Made by a program: the position numbers and the translations under genes. Of a DNA stretch of 32,616 nucleotides, positions 1-8,665 are shown piece by piece. The first letter of the stretch is position 1; each line of letters begins with the position of its first letter. Below the pieces are notes generated by a model that saw only the letters and a program-made list of their open reading frames with translations, ran no database searches and was not told the DNA's origin. Origin of the DNA: an uncultured Boseongicola sp. Its GTDB lineage: Bacteria; Pseudomonadota; Alphaproteobacteria; Rhodobacterales; Rhodobacteraceae. The stretch is taken from assembly GCA_905479635.1 (NCBI GenBank), contig CAJQNG010000239.1, positions 1 to 32,616 on the forward strand, written 5' to 3'.

Positions 1-468
1 GATCGTCGTGACAGTGAAGCCGGTGTCGAGAACGATGCGTGCTGCCGGGATCAGGCGCGGCACATTCAGGATCGCAGCAGAGGCATCTAATGGGCGCGAT
101 GGTTGCACGCGTGTTTCGAACGCGGCCTTGGGGCCATCGAGGAAATCCTCGACTTCTTCCGGCGCGAGGGTCCCGTTTTTGCGCCGTTCCGATCCGCCGG
201 GGTAGCTTTCGAGGATCTGCGGTTTCTTGGCCCAAAGCCCGACTGGTACAGGCGGGCCGATCAAGTCGCTGCTTTCACGTTCCTTCACTTGCCGGGCGAT
301 CTCGCGCACGCGGGTGTGGGCGCGCACGATACCCGCGACCGAGTTTTCATCGGCAATTGCGAGCGCCTTTAGGCCCAAAAGGGCGGCGCGGTCGACATAT
401 TCCTCCGGGTGCGATGCGCCGGTGAGGAAGGTGAAATTCGAGGTGATATTCAACTCGGCGAAGGCCAC
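1..468 (-). CDS. dnaE2: Error-prone DNA polymerase (ImuC/DnaE2), N-terminal PHP-domain part; runs off the window start
   Basis: Manual reverse-strand translation from GTG at 468: VAFAELNITSNFTFLTGASHPEEYVDRAALLGLKALAIADENSVAGIVRAHTRVREIARQ..., characteristic of the DnaE2 N-terminus; frame stays open to base 1. It has no ATG, so it is absent from the ORF track. Confidence 0.88.
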   Translation of the reverse strand, partial: MAFAELNITSNFTFLTGASHPEEYVDRAALLGLKALAIADENSVAGIVRAHTRVREIARQVKERESSDLIGPPVPVGLWAKKPQILESYPGGSERRKNGTLAPEEVEDFLDGPKAAFETRVQPSRPLDASAAILNVPRLIPAARIVLDTGFTVTTI

Positions 469-480
469 GGGTCTGCTTTA

Positions 481-523
481 TCCTTTTAAAAATACCTCGG
501 GGGTCCGGGGGTGGCACCCCCGG
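481..523 (-). repeat. Intergenic hairpin plus CCCCGAGGTATTTTTAAAAGGA element, copy A
   Basis: ccgggggt-ggc-acccccgg perfect stem (505-523), followed on the minus strand by ccccgaggtatttttaaaagga just upstream of dnaE2; a related sequence occurs at 9345-9377. Confidence 0.5.
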
Positions 524-581
524 TGGGTCGTCCGGCGCGAAGCGCGGGCGTAACCAACGACTCGAGATCATAGTGTAAGAT

Positions 582-596
582 ATTCACGTTTTGTTC
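582..596 (-). promoter_or_regulatory. Candidate LexA (SOS) box, one mismatch to GAAC-N7-GAAC
   Basis: Plus strand ATTC-ACGTTTT-GTTC; on the minus strand GAAC-AAAACGT-GAAT, upstream of dnaE2. Alphaproteobacterial LexA boxes are typically GTTCN7GTTC. A 7/8 match can arise by chance. Confidence 0.35.
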
Positions 597-839
597 TCAT
601 TGCCAGCATTCTTTAGCGCATGAATTCTAGGCGATCCGACCGGATTTCACGCGGCCTCGGCAACTTCCACGGAGGGCGGGCGGAGGATCATTGATTGGAA
701 TGACGTCTTTTGGCATGGTTTTGGCAGATACAGGTCTTCCTGAGTGTGTTGCGAGTAAACAGTTCTGTGCCGGCTCTGCCCGATTTGCATATCAGATACA
801 GGGTCGGCACGTTCCCCGCCAAAATGATCGCAACGTCGA

Positions 840-1313
840 TTACTCTGCGGTCAGGCAGGTACCAGTCCGGTGGCAGGCAAGGAGACGTTGTTCACCGTCT
901 TTCGACCAAGCCATCGCGGCGCCCCCGCAAGGGTCTGCGGCGAGTGTGTAGCCGGTGTCGTCACCCACTTTCAGCATAGCAAGTTGCTCGCCCTCGAACC
1001 CTTCGGCACTGCCGCACCAAGGGCCAAAACACGTGGCTTCGATTTGTATCGGGCGATTGAAGATTGCTCCGAAACCATGGCTGGTCAGGGCATAACCACT
1101 CATGACGGCATGGGTTGTGGCGGGAGTTTCCGTGTCCGGATCTGGGGCTCGGGCGGGTTCGCTCAGATCGATGCGGCCACGCACGGCGACAAAGGTGTCT
1201 TCGCTGTCGCGGGCTTGTTCGTAAAGGCGAACCGCGTCGGGGGCCATACAGGACAGCGCGAGGGCGGGGCTTGCAATGGCAAGGGATAGAAGGGCGAGGA
1301 TGACGGTTTTCAT
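840..1313 (-). CDS. Exported cysteine-rich hypothetical protein
   Basis: From the internal Met: [25 protein letters not shown]..., clear Sec signal peptide, six Cys in the mature part; ATGA start/stop overlap with rppH upstream. Confidence 0.75.
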   Translation of the reverse strand: MKTVILALLSLAIASPALALSCMAPDAVRLYEQARDSEDTFVAVRGRIDLSEPARAPDPDTETPATTHAVMSGYALTSHGFGAIFNRPIQIEATCFGPWCGSAEGFEGEQLAMLKVGDDTGYTLAADPCGGAAMAWSKDGEQRLLACHRTGTCLTAE

Positions 1314-1789
1314 ACAACGGGCTCCAATCGATCGCGGAAGGCGGCGATGACCTTGGCGTAAACGTCGCGTTTGAACGGGACGATGTCGGCCAGCACCTCG
1401 TCGACTGTGGACCAGCGCCACCGGGCGAACTCAACATCGTGCGCTGTAAGATCTATATCGCTGTCGTGTCCTTGGAACCTGAGCAGGGCCCATTTCTGCT
1501 TTTGCCCGCGGTAGCGGCCTTTCCACATCTTGCCGAGCAGGTGTTCGGGCAAATCATAAGTCACCCAGTCCGGCATGATCGCTTCGACTGTTACGCACTT
1601 TGCGGGCAGGCCAGTTTCTTCGTGAAGTTCGCGCAAGGCGGCGTCTTCAAAGCTTTCACCGTCGTCGATCCCGCCTTGTGGCATTTGCCAGGCACCAGGG
1701 GTGTCGACGCGTTCGCCGGTGAAGATCAGGCCATCTTTGTTCACAAGGACGACGCCTGCGCAGGGGCGGTAGGGGAGGTCTTTTGTCAT
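1310..1789 (-). CDS. rppH: RNA pyrophosphohydrolase (NUDIX)
   Basis: [65 protein letters not shown] box and RppH-type architecture ([14 protein letters not shown]). Confidence 0.92.
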   Translation of the reverse strand: MTKDLPYRPCAGVVLVNKDGLIFTGERVDTPGAWQMPQGGIDDGESFEDAALRELHEETGLPAKCVTVEAIMPDWVTYDLPEHLLGKMWKGRYRGQKQKWALLRFQGHDSDIDLTAHDVEFARWRWSTVDEVLADIVPFKRDVYAKVIAAFRDRLEPVV

Positions 1790-1966
1790 GGCTCCACAGT
1801 TTTCAGAGACAGGGGCGATATTCAATAGCGGTACCGGGTTTGGGCGATTGATGGCGCATATCAGCAAGTTTCATAGCCGAATAAGGCCCTGTGACCCCAT
1901 TGCCCCTTTCGCATGGCCCCCAACGGGTCTATAGCCCGCGCGTTCAATGACATGATGGAGGTTACT

Positions 1967-2989
1967 GTGGGTTATCGGGTCGCCGTTGTCGGCGCCACGG
2001 GCAACGTGGGTCGCGAAATGCTGAATATCCTGGCCGAGCGCCAGTTCCCTGCCGATGAAGTTGTGGCTCTTGCGAGCCGCAAATCGATTGGCACTCAGGT
2101 CAGCTATGGGGACAAGACGCTTAAAACGAGAGACCTTGAAACGTTCGATTTCACCGGGTTCGACATGGCATTGTTTGCCATCGGATCGGATGCGACGAAG
2201 ATTTATGCGCCGAAGGCTGCGAAAGTGGGCTGTGTCGTAATCGATAACTCATCGCTCTACCGCTATGATCCGGCTGTTCCGTTGATCGTTCCCGAGGTTA
2301 ACCCAGACGCGATTGAGGGATATTCAAAGAAGAATATCATCGCCAATCCGAATTGCTCGACCGCGCAGATGGTTGTCGCTCTGAAGCCTTTGCATGATCG
2401 CGCAACGATCAAGCGGGTCGTTGTCAGCACATATCAATCTGTGTCCGGCGCCGGCAAAGGAGGGACTGATGAGCTTTGGGATCAGACCAAGAGCATCTAC
2501 AATCCGACCGACGACAAGCCGCCAAAGACCTTTACTAAGCAGATCGCGTTTAACGTGATCCCGCATATTGATGTTTTCATGGATGATGGTTCCACCAAAG
2601 AAGAGTGGAAGATGGTCGCTGAGACGAAGAAGATCATCGACAAGTCCATCAAGGTCACGGCGACCTGCGTACGGGTACCGGTGTTTGTCGGTCACTCCGA
2701 ATCGATTAATATCGAGACCGAAGAGTTTCTCGATGAGGACGAGGCACGGGATATCCTGCGCGAAAGTCCGGGTATCATGGTTATCGATAAGCGCGAAGAC
2801 GGTGGCTATGTCACACCGATTGAATGTGTCGGTGAGTTTGCGACGTTCGTCAGCCGTATCCGTCAGGACAGCACGATCGACAACGGGCTGAACTTCTGGT
2901 GCGTCAGTGACAATCTGCGCAAGGGCGCGGCTTTGAACGCAGTGCAGATCGCTGAGCTTTTGGGGAATCGCGTTCTAAAAAAGGGCTAG
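1967..2989 (+). CDS. asd: Aspartate-semialdehyde dehydrogenase
   Basis: GYRVAVVGATGNVGREMLNIL..., NPNCSTAQMV active-site motif; GTG start at 1967 preceded by ggagg (1956-1960). The ORF track's 1913 start is less likely. Confidence 0.93.
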   Translation: MGYRVAVVGATGNVGREMLNILAERQFPADEVVALASRKSIGTQVSYGDKTLKTRDLETFDFTGFDMALFAIGSDATKIYAPKAAKVGCVVIDNSSLYRYDPAVPLIVPEVNPDAIEGYSKKNIIANPNCSTAQMVVALKPLHDRATIKRVVVSTYQSVSGAGKGGTDELWDQTKSIYNPTDDKPPKTFTKQIAFNVIPHIDVFMDDGSTKEEWKMVAETKKIIDKSIKVTATCVRVPVFVGHSESINIETEEFLDEDEARDILRESPGIMVIDKREDGGYVTPIECVGEFATFVSRIRQDSTIDNGLNFWCVSDNLRKGAALNAVQIAELLGNRVLKKG

Positions 2990-3015
2990 GGCTGACAGAA
3001 TCGGTAGTCAATTCG

Positions 3016-3044
3016 AGGGCGTTCCGAAAGGGGCGCCCTTTTTA
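3016..3044 (+). terminator. Rho-independent terminator downstream of asd
   Basis: agggcg...ccGAAAgg...cgccct stem followed by tttttatt, shortly after the asd stop. Confidence 0.7.
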
Positions 3045-3313
3045 TTGTTTACGCTATCGGATCAGTGGTTCGTCGATACATTCACTGTCCCAAAGGGGGC
3101 AAATTGGCTATGGAAAGTTGCGTTGCTGACCGATGGGCGCCGCCTTTCCAGTTCAGGCCATATCCACAAGGTACTTTGCACGTTTTGCACGGGTCCGTTG
3201 TGCGGCTTGCAGCCTGTGGTTGCGGGTTTGCCACGATCCCACCACATTTTGGCACAAGTCCGGCCACATTCCGGGGGACCTTGTCGGTGACTTGAAGACG
3301 TAAGGCAGCGGGG

Positions 3314-3607
3314 ATGTGCGCCATGACGCCAATTACTGATGATCAGGTTTTGTCATTGATGACGGGACTTGAGGCGCGCGAAAAGCGGGCGATGAAACGC
3401 CTGGCTGCGGCCACTTCTGATCTGCCAGCGCAACCGGGAGATGCAACCGCGCGGGTGCTTATTTTTCACGGCGGGCCAGTGGCGCAACGCAGACGTCGAT
3501 TGGTGCCTGCAGACGTGATCCCCCTAGCGGCAGAGCGCACGGCGCAGGCTGCACGAAAGACCGTCCACGGGCGCTTCATTTCAATTGTGCCAATACCGGT
3601 GGCTTAA
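3314..3607 (+). CDS. Small hypothetical protein (97 aa; possible start at 3323)
   Basis: Open frame MCAMTPITDDQVLSLMTGLEAREKRAMKRLAAATSDLPAQ... with no competing ORF of note; not recognised. Confidence 0.5.
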   Translation: MCAMTPITDDQVLSLMTGLEAREKRAMKRLAAATSDLPAQPGDATARVLIFHGGPVAQRRRRLVPADVIPLAAERTAQAARKTVHGRFISIVPIPVA

Positions 3608-3665
3608 GGTTGCATTCACCGAGAATTCAATTGCCCGCGCGATGCGATGATCTGAGGAACACAAG

Positions 3666-3839
3666 ATGCCCCTGAATATGGATAAACCTACCGAAGCGCA
3701 CGAGACGCCAGACGGACTGTCGTCCAAAGCGCGCGAAACCCTGCAAGCTCTACGGAGATTTCGGATGTCCCATGCGCCGGATCCGGTGTTTCGTTCGGTT
3801 CGCAGCAGGCCCCTCGAAAGCCAGATCGTCGCTGACTAG
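3666..3839 (+). CDS. Small hypothetical protein (57 aa)
   Basis: Manual translation MPLNMDKPTEAHETPDGLSSKARETLQALRRFRMSHAPDPVFRSVRSRPLESQIVAD*; SD-like gagga upstream; below the ORF-track length cutoff. Confidence 0.45.
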   Translation: MPLNMDKPTEAHETPDGLSSKARETLQALRRFRMSHAPDPVFRSVRSRPLESQIVAD

Positions 3840-3848
3840 CGTGACGGA

Positions 3849-4160
3849 TTAGAACCGTTCGGCCCGCAAAACCTTTGCATCGGTGATCGATACGACGCCG
3901 ATATGAGTTTCCACCACAGAAAATGCCGCATCCAACAATGTGTCGAGCCGGTCCGGTCGGATCAGGCAGACCACCGAGACCATGCCGGATGCGCGCGAGA
4001 CCTGACCTTCACGGCTCCATGCGCCGGAGCTTCCAGACCCGCCGAGCACTGGCAACACTGTGTACCCGGTGACGTTGGCGGCGCGAAGAGCGTCCGTCAA
4101 TCGGCGCTCTAGCGGTGCTTCGATGATGATTTCCACGCGCTTGGCATCATGTGTTTCCAT
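3849..4160 (-). CDS. PII-like signalling protein, SbtB-type, adjacent to SbtA
   Basis: KRVEIIIEAPLERRLTDALRAANVTGYTVLPVLGGSGSSGAWSREG...: PII-like fold pattern with GYTVLPVLGGSGSSG T-loop region; immediately downstream of the transporter. Confidence 0.75.
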   Translation of the reverse strand: METHDAKRVEIIIEAPLERRLTDALRAANVTGYTVLPVLGGSGSSGAWSREGQVSRASGMVSVVCLIRPDRLDTLLDAAFSVVETHIGVVSITDAKVLRAERF

Positions 4161-4163
4161 GGG

Positions 4164-5141
4164 TCAGCCTCCGACGATTTGAGTGGCGATGGCGGTATAA
4201 ATCGGGATGCCGATCACCAGATTGAACGGGAATGTCACGCCAAGCGAAAGGGTGAGATAGATCGAGGGTTTTGCCTCCGGAAGGGCCACACGCATCGCAG
4301 CAGGCACGGCGATGTAAGAGGCTGAGGCGGAAAGGACCATCAAGAGCGCGGCACCGCCAGAAGAAAGTCCGATAAGAAGCGCAAGGAGCAGGCCGCAGGC
4401 AGCGCCGATGGGCGGCATGATCACGCCAAACGCAACAGCGCCAAGGCCAAGGTCGCCTCGGCTTTCGCGCAGGCCGCGCCCGGCGACAAGGCCCATGTCC
4501 AGCAAGAACAGGCAGAGCACGCCCTGGAAGGGGGCGACGATGAACGACGAGATGGTTGCGAGGCCGTCTTCCCCGGTGATGCCACCGATGAGGAACGCGC
4601 CGACGAGCAAGACAATCGAGCCATTGGTCAGGATTTCCCGATAGAGAGCGCTGTCGGCCTGGCCCTGCCCGCCGGCGCGCGACAAAAGCCAGAGCGCAGA
4701 GATGATGGCGGGGGCCTCCATCGCAGCGGCGACAGCGACCATGTAGCCCTCGGATTCGATGCCGCGTCCGTCGAGGACAGAGGTGGCCGCGACAAAGGTC
4801 ACGATAGAGATCGAGCCGTAGTGTGCGGCGACTGCTGCGCGGTTGATGGTGTCGAAATTGGTCAGGAAGCGCAAAAGTCCGAATGCAATGATCGGAAGGC
4901 CAAACGACAGGACAATACCCGCAATCAGCGACAGGATTAGCGTTTGATCAACACCATGCGCGGCCACGCCTGCGCCGCCTTTGAAACCAATGGCGAACAG
5001 GAGGTAGATCGACATGCCCTTGGCAACAGCCTCGGGGACGGACAGATCGGACCGCACAAAGGCTGCTGCAAGTCCAAGCGCGAAGCTGAGAATGATCGGC
5101 GAGATCAGGTTGTCCGCTGCCAGCGACAGTATTTCGTTCAC
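4164..5141 (-). CDS. Sodium-dependent bicarbonate transporter family permease (SbtA-like)
   Basis: Polytopic membrane protein with SbtA/DUF897-family features (KGMSIYLLFAIGFKGGAGVAAHG; YGSISIVTFVAA). GTG start at 5141 (VNEILSLAADNLISP) more likely than the ORF-track start at 5213. Confidence 0.85.
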   Translation of the reverse strand: MNEILSLAADNLISPIILSFALGLAAAFVRSDLSVPEAVAKGMSIYLLFAIGFKGGAGVAAHGVDQTLILSLIAGIVLSFGLPIIAFGLLRFLTNFDTINRAAVAAHYGSISIVTFVAATSVLDGRGIESEGYMVAVAAAMEAPAIISALWLLSRAGGQGQADSALYREILTNGSIVLLVGAFLIGGITGEDGLATISSFIVAPFQGVLCLFLLDMGLVAGRGLRESRGDLGLGAVAFGVIMPPIGAACGLLLALLIGLSSGGAALLMVLSASASYIAVPAAMRVALPEAKPSIYLTLSLGVTFPFNLVIGIPIYTAIATQIVGG

Positions 5142-5187
5142 AAGGTCGGTGCCTTTATCGGGAATATTGGTGGTTTGGGGCCTTCGG

Positions 5188-5838
5188 TCAAACCGGAACA
5201 AATCCGTTCGCACGTGTGTCGTAGTTCAGGAGGCTGCCGTTGGTGATGTCCTTCCAAAGACCGTGCAAAGTGAGGTCTCCGCGCTCGACCGCATCAGCGA
5301 CAAACGGGAAGGTCATAAGGTTTTCGAGCGAGATCAGGACGGCTTCCTGTTCGAGGTCGTGCAGGGCGGTCGCATCATCGGCACGCGGTTGAAGGCGTTC
5401 ATATCCGGGTCGCAGGATATCCATCCATCTGCCAACAAAGCTGGTGCTGGCCTCAAGTTCAGGTGCGTTGCCCGAGCACATGCGATGACATTCCGCGACG
5501 CCTCCGCAATTTGAGTGGCCCAGGATGATAATGTGGGCGACCTTGAGACCGGTGACGGCATATTCGACAGCCGCAGATGTGCCGTGGTGGTCGCCGTCGG
5601 GCTCGCAAGGCGGAACGAGGCTTGCGATGTTGCGGTGGATGAAGAACTCGCCAGAGTCTGCGCCGAAGATTGACGTGACATGGACGCGGCTGTCGCAGCA
5701 CGAGATGATCATCGCGCGCGGATGCTGACCGTCGGCGGCAAGGTGGCGATACCACGCCTGATTGTCGTCGTAAGTCGTTGCCTTCCAGCCCTTATAGCGG
5801 CTGACAAGATATCCGGGAAGCGGACGAGCTTGGTTCAT
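5188..5838 (-). CDS. Beta-class carbonic anhydrase
   Basis: SCCDSRV zinc-ligand/dyad motif, HRNIASLVPP, GHSNCGGV second zinc-ligand motif. Confidence 0.95.
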   Translation of the reverse strand: MNQARPLPGYLVSRYKGWKATTYDDNQAWYRHLAADGQHPRAMIISCCDSRVHVTSIFGADSGEFFIHRNIASLVPPCEPDGDHHGTSAAVEYAVTGLKVAHIIILGHSNCGGVAECHRMCSGNAPELEASTSFVGRWMDILRPGYERLQPRADDATALHDLEQEAVLISLENLMTFPFVADAVERGDLTLHGLWKDITNGSLLNYDTRANGFVPV

Positions 5839-6428
5839 GCGAATGGTCCCCGAGGCCGTGATCTGGAAAATTCAAACTAAAGACACGGCATTTTGCAATC
5901 TATATCAATCAATTCTTTGCCGAGCGCAATTAGACCAAGCCCCAAGAGTGGTGAGAAATTGTGCGGTTGAAGAAAGATGGACAACGTAGTGCATTTTTGT
6001 CCGGTCGAGATGATTTTCGTCGATGCCGGACATCCGGTTGATCTGGCGCGGGATTAGGGTGTTTAGCGCGCAGAATTTATAGCTTTTACGGCGCTGGAGA
6101 AATAGACGAACGTTTGAACGCGGCAAATGCTACATGGCGCGTGGGCGCGTTTCATCGGCTGGCAAAGGGTGCACGGTCAGTGGTCGGCATGTCCGGGCAA
6201 TTCGCTATGCAGACTGCTGCCGCGGTGGCTGGAAAGGTCGCGGTGATTGTCGGATCCAGTGATCATGCGGCGATGGCGGCCTTGGTTGTGCAACTTGTCA
6301 GGGTTGGAGAACGCTCATTGGCAGCGTTTGGGGACATCGCACATTTGCAAAAGTAAGGCTTTGCTAGGACTTGTGGCGCGGATCAAAGCGGATAGGCTGG
6401 CCTTGAACAGACAAAAGGCGCCTATCAA

Positions 6429-7814
6429 ATGACATCTCTGATTTTTGCCCCGGCTGATGCCGCGACGCGTCCGCTTCATTTGGTGTCCAAAGACGTGCTC
6501 GAGGACTGGCGTGAAGGGCTTGATGCCAGAGCGCGCGCCTTCGTTGAAGCCTCGGGGTTCGCCGCCACTGCTGGGGAAGTCGTGCTTTTACCGGACGAAA
6601 CGGGTGCGGTTGTTGCGGCTGCGGGCGGATTGGGAGACGCGACCACGCGGGCGCGCAAGCGGTTTGTCGTGGCGGAGTTGCGGGGGAAATTGCCAGAAGG
6701 AAGCTGGGCGTTTCGCTCGGAGCTTACCGGGGCGGACTTGAACGAGGCAGCCCTTGGATGGCTCTTGGCCGGATACGTGTTTGGTCGATATGCCACGGTG
6801 AGCGCGCTCAAAGCGATGTTGGTTGCCCCTGAGGGGGTCGACGCCGAAAGGCTGGAACGGATCGCTGCTGGCGAGGCTTTGACCCGCGATCTGATCAATA
6901 CGCCCGCAAACGATATGGGGCCGGACGAGCTTGAAGTCGCTGCGCGGGTTTTGGCGGAAGCTTATGGTGCCGAGATATCGGTGACGACTGATGCTGCTTT
7001 GAAGGCGAATTTTCCAATGATCCATGCTGTGGGGCGCGCGTCACCACGTGCGCCGCGCCTGATTGAGATGACATGGGGCAGCACGGGACCGCATCTGACC
7101 TTGGTCGGAAAGGGCGTTTGCTTTGATACGGGCGGGCTTAATTTAAAGCCGGGCGCGTCAATGGGCTTGATGAAAAAGGATATGGGCGGCGCGGCGAACG
7201 TGCTGGGCCTGGCACATATGTTGATGGCGGGCGATACGCCCATTCGATTGCGCGTGCTGATCCCGGCTGTTGAGAATTCGGTTGCTGGGAACGCGTTTCG
7301 CCCTGGCGATATATTGATATCCCGAAAGGGTCTGACGGTTGAGATCAACAATACCGACGCAGAAGGGCGTTTGGTTTTGGCGGATGCTTTGGCGCTTGCG
7401 GACGAAAGTCCGACCGATCTGATTATCTCGATGGCCACGTTGACGGGCGCGGCGCGGGTGGCGGTTGGCCCCGATCTTGCGCCATTTTACGCGAGTTTTG
7501 GCGATGACGCTGCGGCCCTTGCAGCGGCCGCCGACGCGGTTCGTGATCCTGTTTGGCGAATGCCGTTTTGGGACCCGTATGAAGCGATGATCGAGCCAGG
7601 CATTGCTGATCTGGACAATGCGCCCAAGGGTGGGTTTGCAGGGTCGGTCACCGCCGCGTTATTCCTGCGTCGCTTCGTCACCGAGACGTCAAGGTACATG
7701 CATTTCGATGTGTTCGGATGGAATCCGTCTGCAGAGCCGGGCCGCCCAAAAGGCGGTGTTGGGCAGGGGATACGCGCGCTTTATGAGGCTCTGCCAGGGA
7801 TGCTTAAGCCGTGA
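6429..7814 (+). CDS. M17 leucyl aminopeptidase family protein
   Basis: VGKGVCFDTGGLNLKPGASMGLMKKDMGGAANVLG and NTDAEGRLVLADAL: canonical M17 metal-binding and catalytic motifs. Confidence 0.95.
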   Translation: MTSLIFAPADAATRPLHLVSKDVLEDWREGLDARARAFVEASGFAATAGEVVLLPDETGAVVAAAGGLGDATTRARKRFVVAELRGKLPEGSWAFRSELTGADLNEAALGWLLAGYVFGRYATVSALKAMLVAPEGVDAERLERIAAGEALTRDLINTPANDMGPDELEVAARVLAEAYGAEISVTTDAALKANFPMIHAVGRASPRAPRLIEMTWGSTGPHLTLVGKGVCFDTGGLNLKPGASMGLMKKDMGGAANVLGLAHMLMAGDTPIRLRVLIPAVENSVAGNAFRPGDILISRKGLTVEINNTDAEGRLVLADALALADESPTDLIISMATLTGAARVAVGPDLAPFYASFGDDAAALAAAADAVRDPVWRMPFWDPYEAMIEPGIADLDNAPKGGFAGSVTAALFLRRFVTETSRYMHFDVFGWNPSAEPGRPKGGVGQGIRALYEALPGMLKP

Positions 7815-8665
7815 GCGATCGGCGATTTCTTGCATCAAACGGCCGGGTTGCACTGGCTGGTTTGGAGGCGGATGTTACGGCGCAGCGATATGTCCAGGGC
7901 GAAACTATGTCGCTTGCGGAATGTGCATTTCTAAGGCCAAAGCCTGATGGCGCCCGCGATAGGCAGCTTTTGTTTGGGGACACGTTCCTTGTGTTGGAGA
8001 CCGTTGGAGACCACGTCTTTGGCGTGTCTTCCAAGGACGGCTATGTCGGGTATTTGCCGCGTGCTGCGCTGAATTCTTATCGGGAGGCGACGCACTGGGT
8101 CTCAGCTTTGTTGACCCATGCATGGCCCTCGCCATCCATCAAAAGCGAGCCGATTTTGTTCCTGCCCATGACAGCACAGGTGCACGTCTTGGGAAGAGAT
8201 GGCGATTGGCTTGAGATTGAGATCGCGGGCGGATCGGGGTTTGTCCCGAAAAGCCACTTGAACCCGATAGAAGATTGGGCGGAAAGCGTTGTGGCCGCGG
8301 CGCGAGCGTTCCTCGGTTCGCCTTATGTTTGGGCTGGGAATGAGCCAAGCGGTATTGATTGTTCGGGGCTTGTTCAGGTGGCATTTCATGCGGGTGGATT
8401 TTTATGCCCTCCGGACTGTGACGTTCAGGAAGGGATGCCGGGCCAGCAACTTGGTCCCGATGAGGTCCTTGCCGCGGGAGATTTGGTTTTCTGGAAGGGT
8501 CATACGGCCCTAGCAACCGGGTCGGGTACGATTGTTCATGCGAATGCTCATCACATGGCGGTGGTTGAAGAGCTGGTTTCCGAGGCTGTGGCGCGCATTT
8601 TGGCGACAGAAACGGGGCCGGTCACATCGCGGTTGAGGCCGGATTGGACGTTGCTTCGGCGTTAG
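7811..8665 (+). CDS. SH3-domain NlpC/P60 peptidoglycan endopeptidase
   Basis: AARAFLGSPYVWAGNEPSGIDCSGLVQVAFHAGG (NlpC/P60 Cys motif), GDLVFWKGHTAL (His); GTG start overlapping the peptidase stop (gtga). Confidence 0.9.
   Translation: MSDRRFLASNGRVALAGLEADVTAQRYVQGETMSLAECAFLRPKPDGARDRQLLFGDTFLVLETVGDHVFGVSSKDGYVGYLPRAALNSYREATHWVSALLTHAWPSPSIKSEPILFLPMTAQVHVLGRDGDWLEIEIAGGSGFVPKSHLNPIEDWAESVVAAARAFLGSPYVWAGNEPSGIDCSGLVQVAFHAGGFLCPPDCDVQEGMPGQQLGPDEVLAAGDLVFWKGHTALATGSGTIVHANAHHMAVVEELVSEAVARILATETGPVTSRLRPDWTLLRR

Noticed and set aside
8-571. ORF-track predictions 8-205, 39-425, 103-372, 227-553 (+) and 347-571 (-)
   Set aside because: Out of frame with the convincing DnaE2 translation; 347-571 reads through the hairpin element and gives a Pro/Arg-rich artefact.
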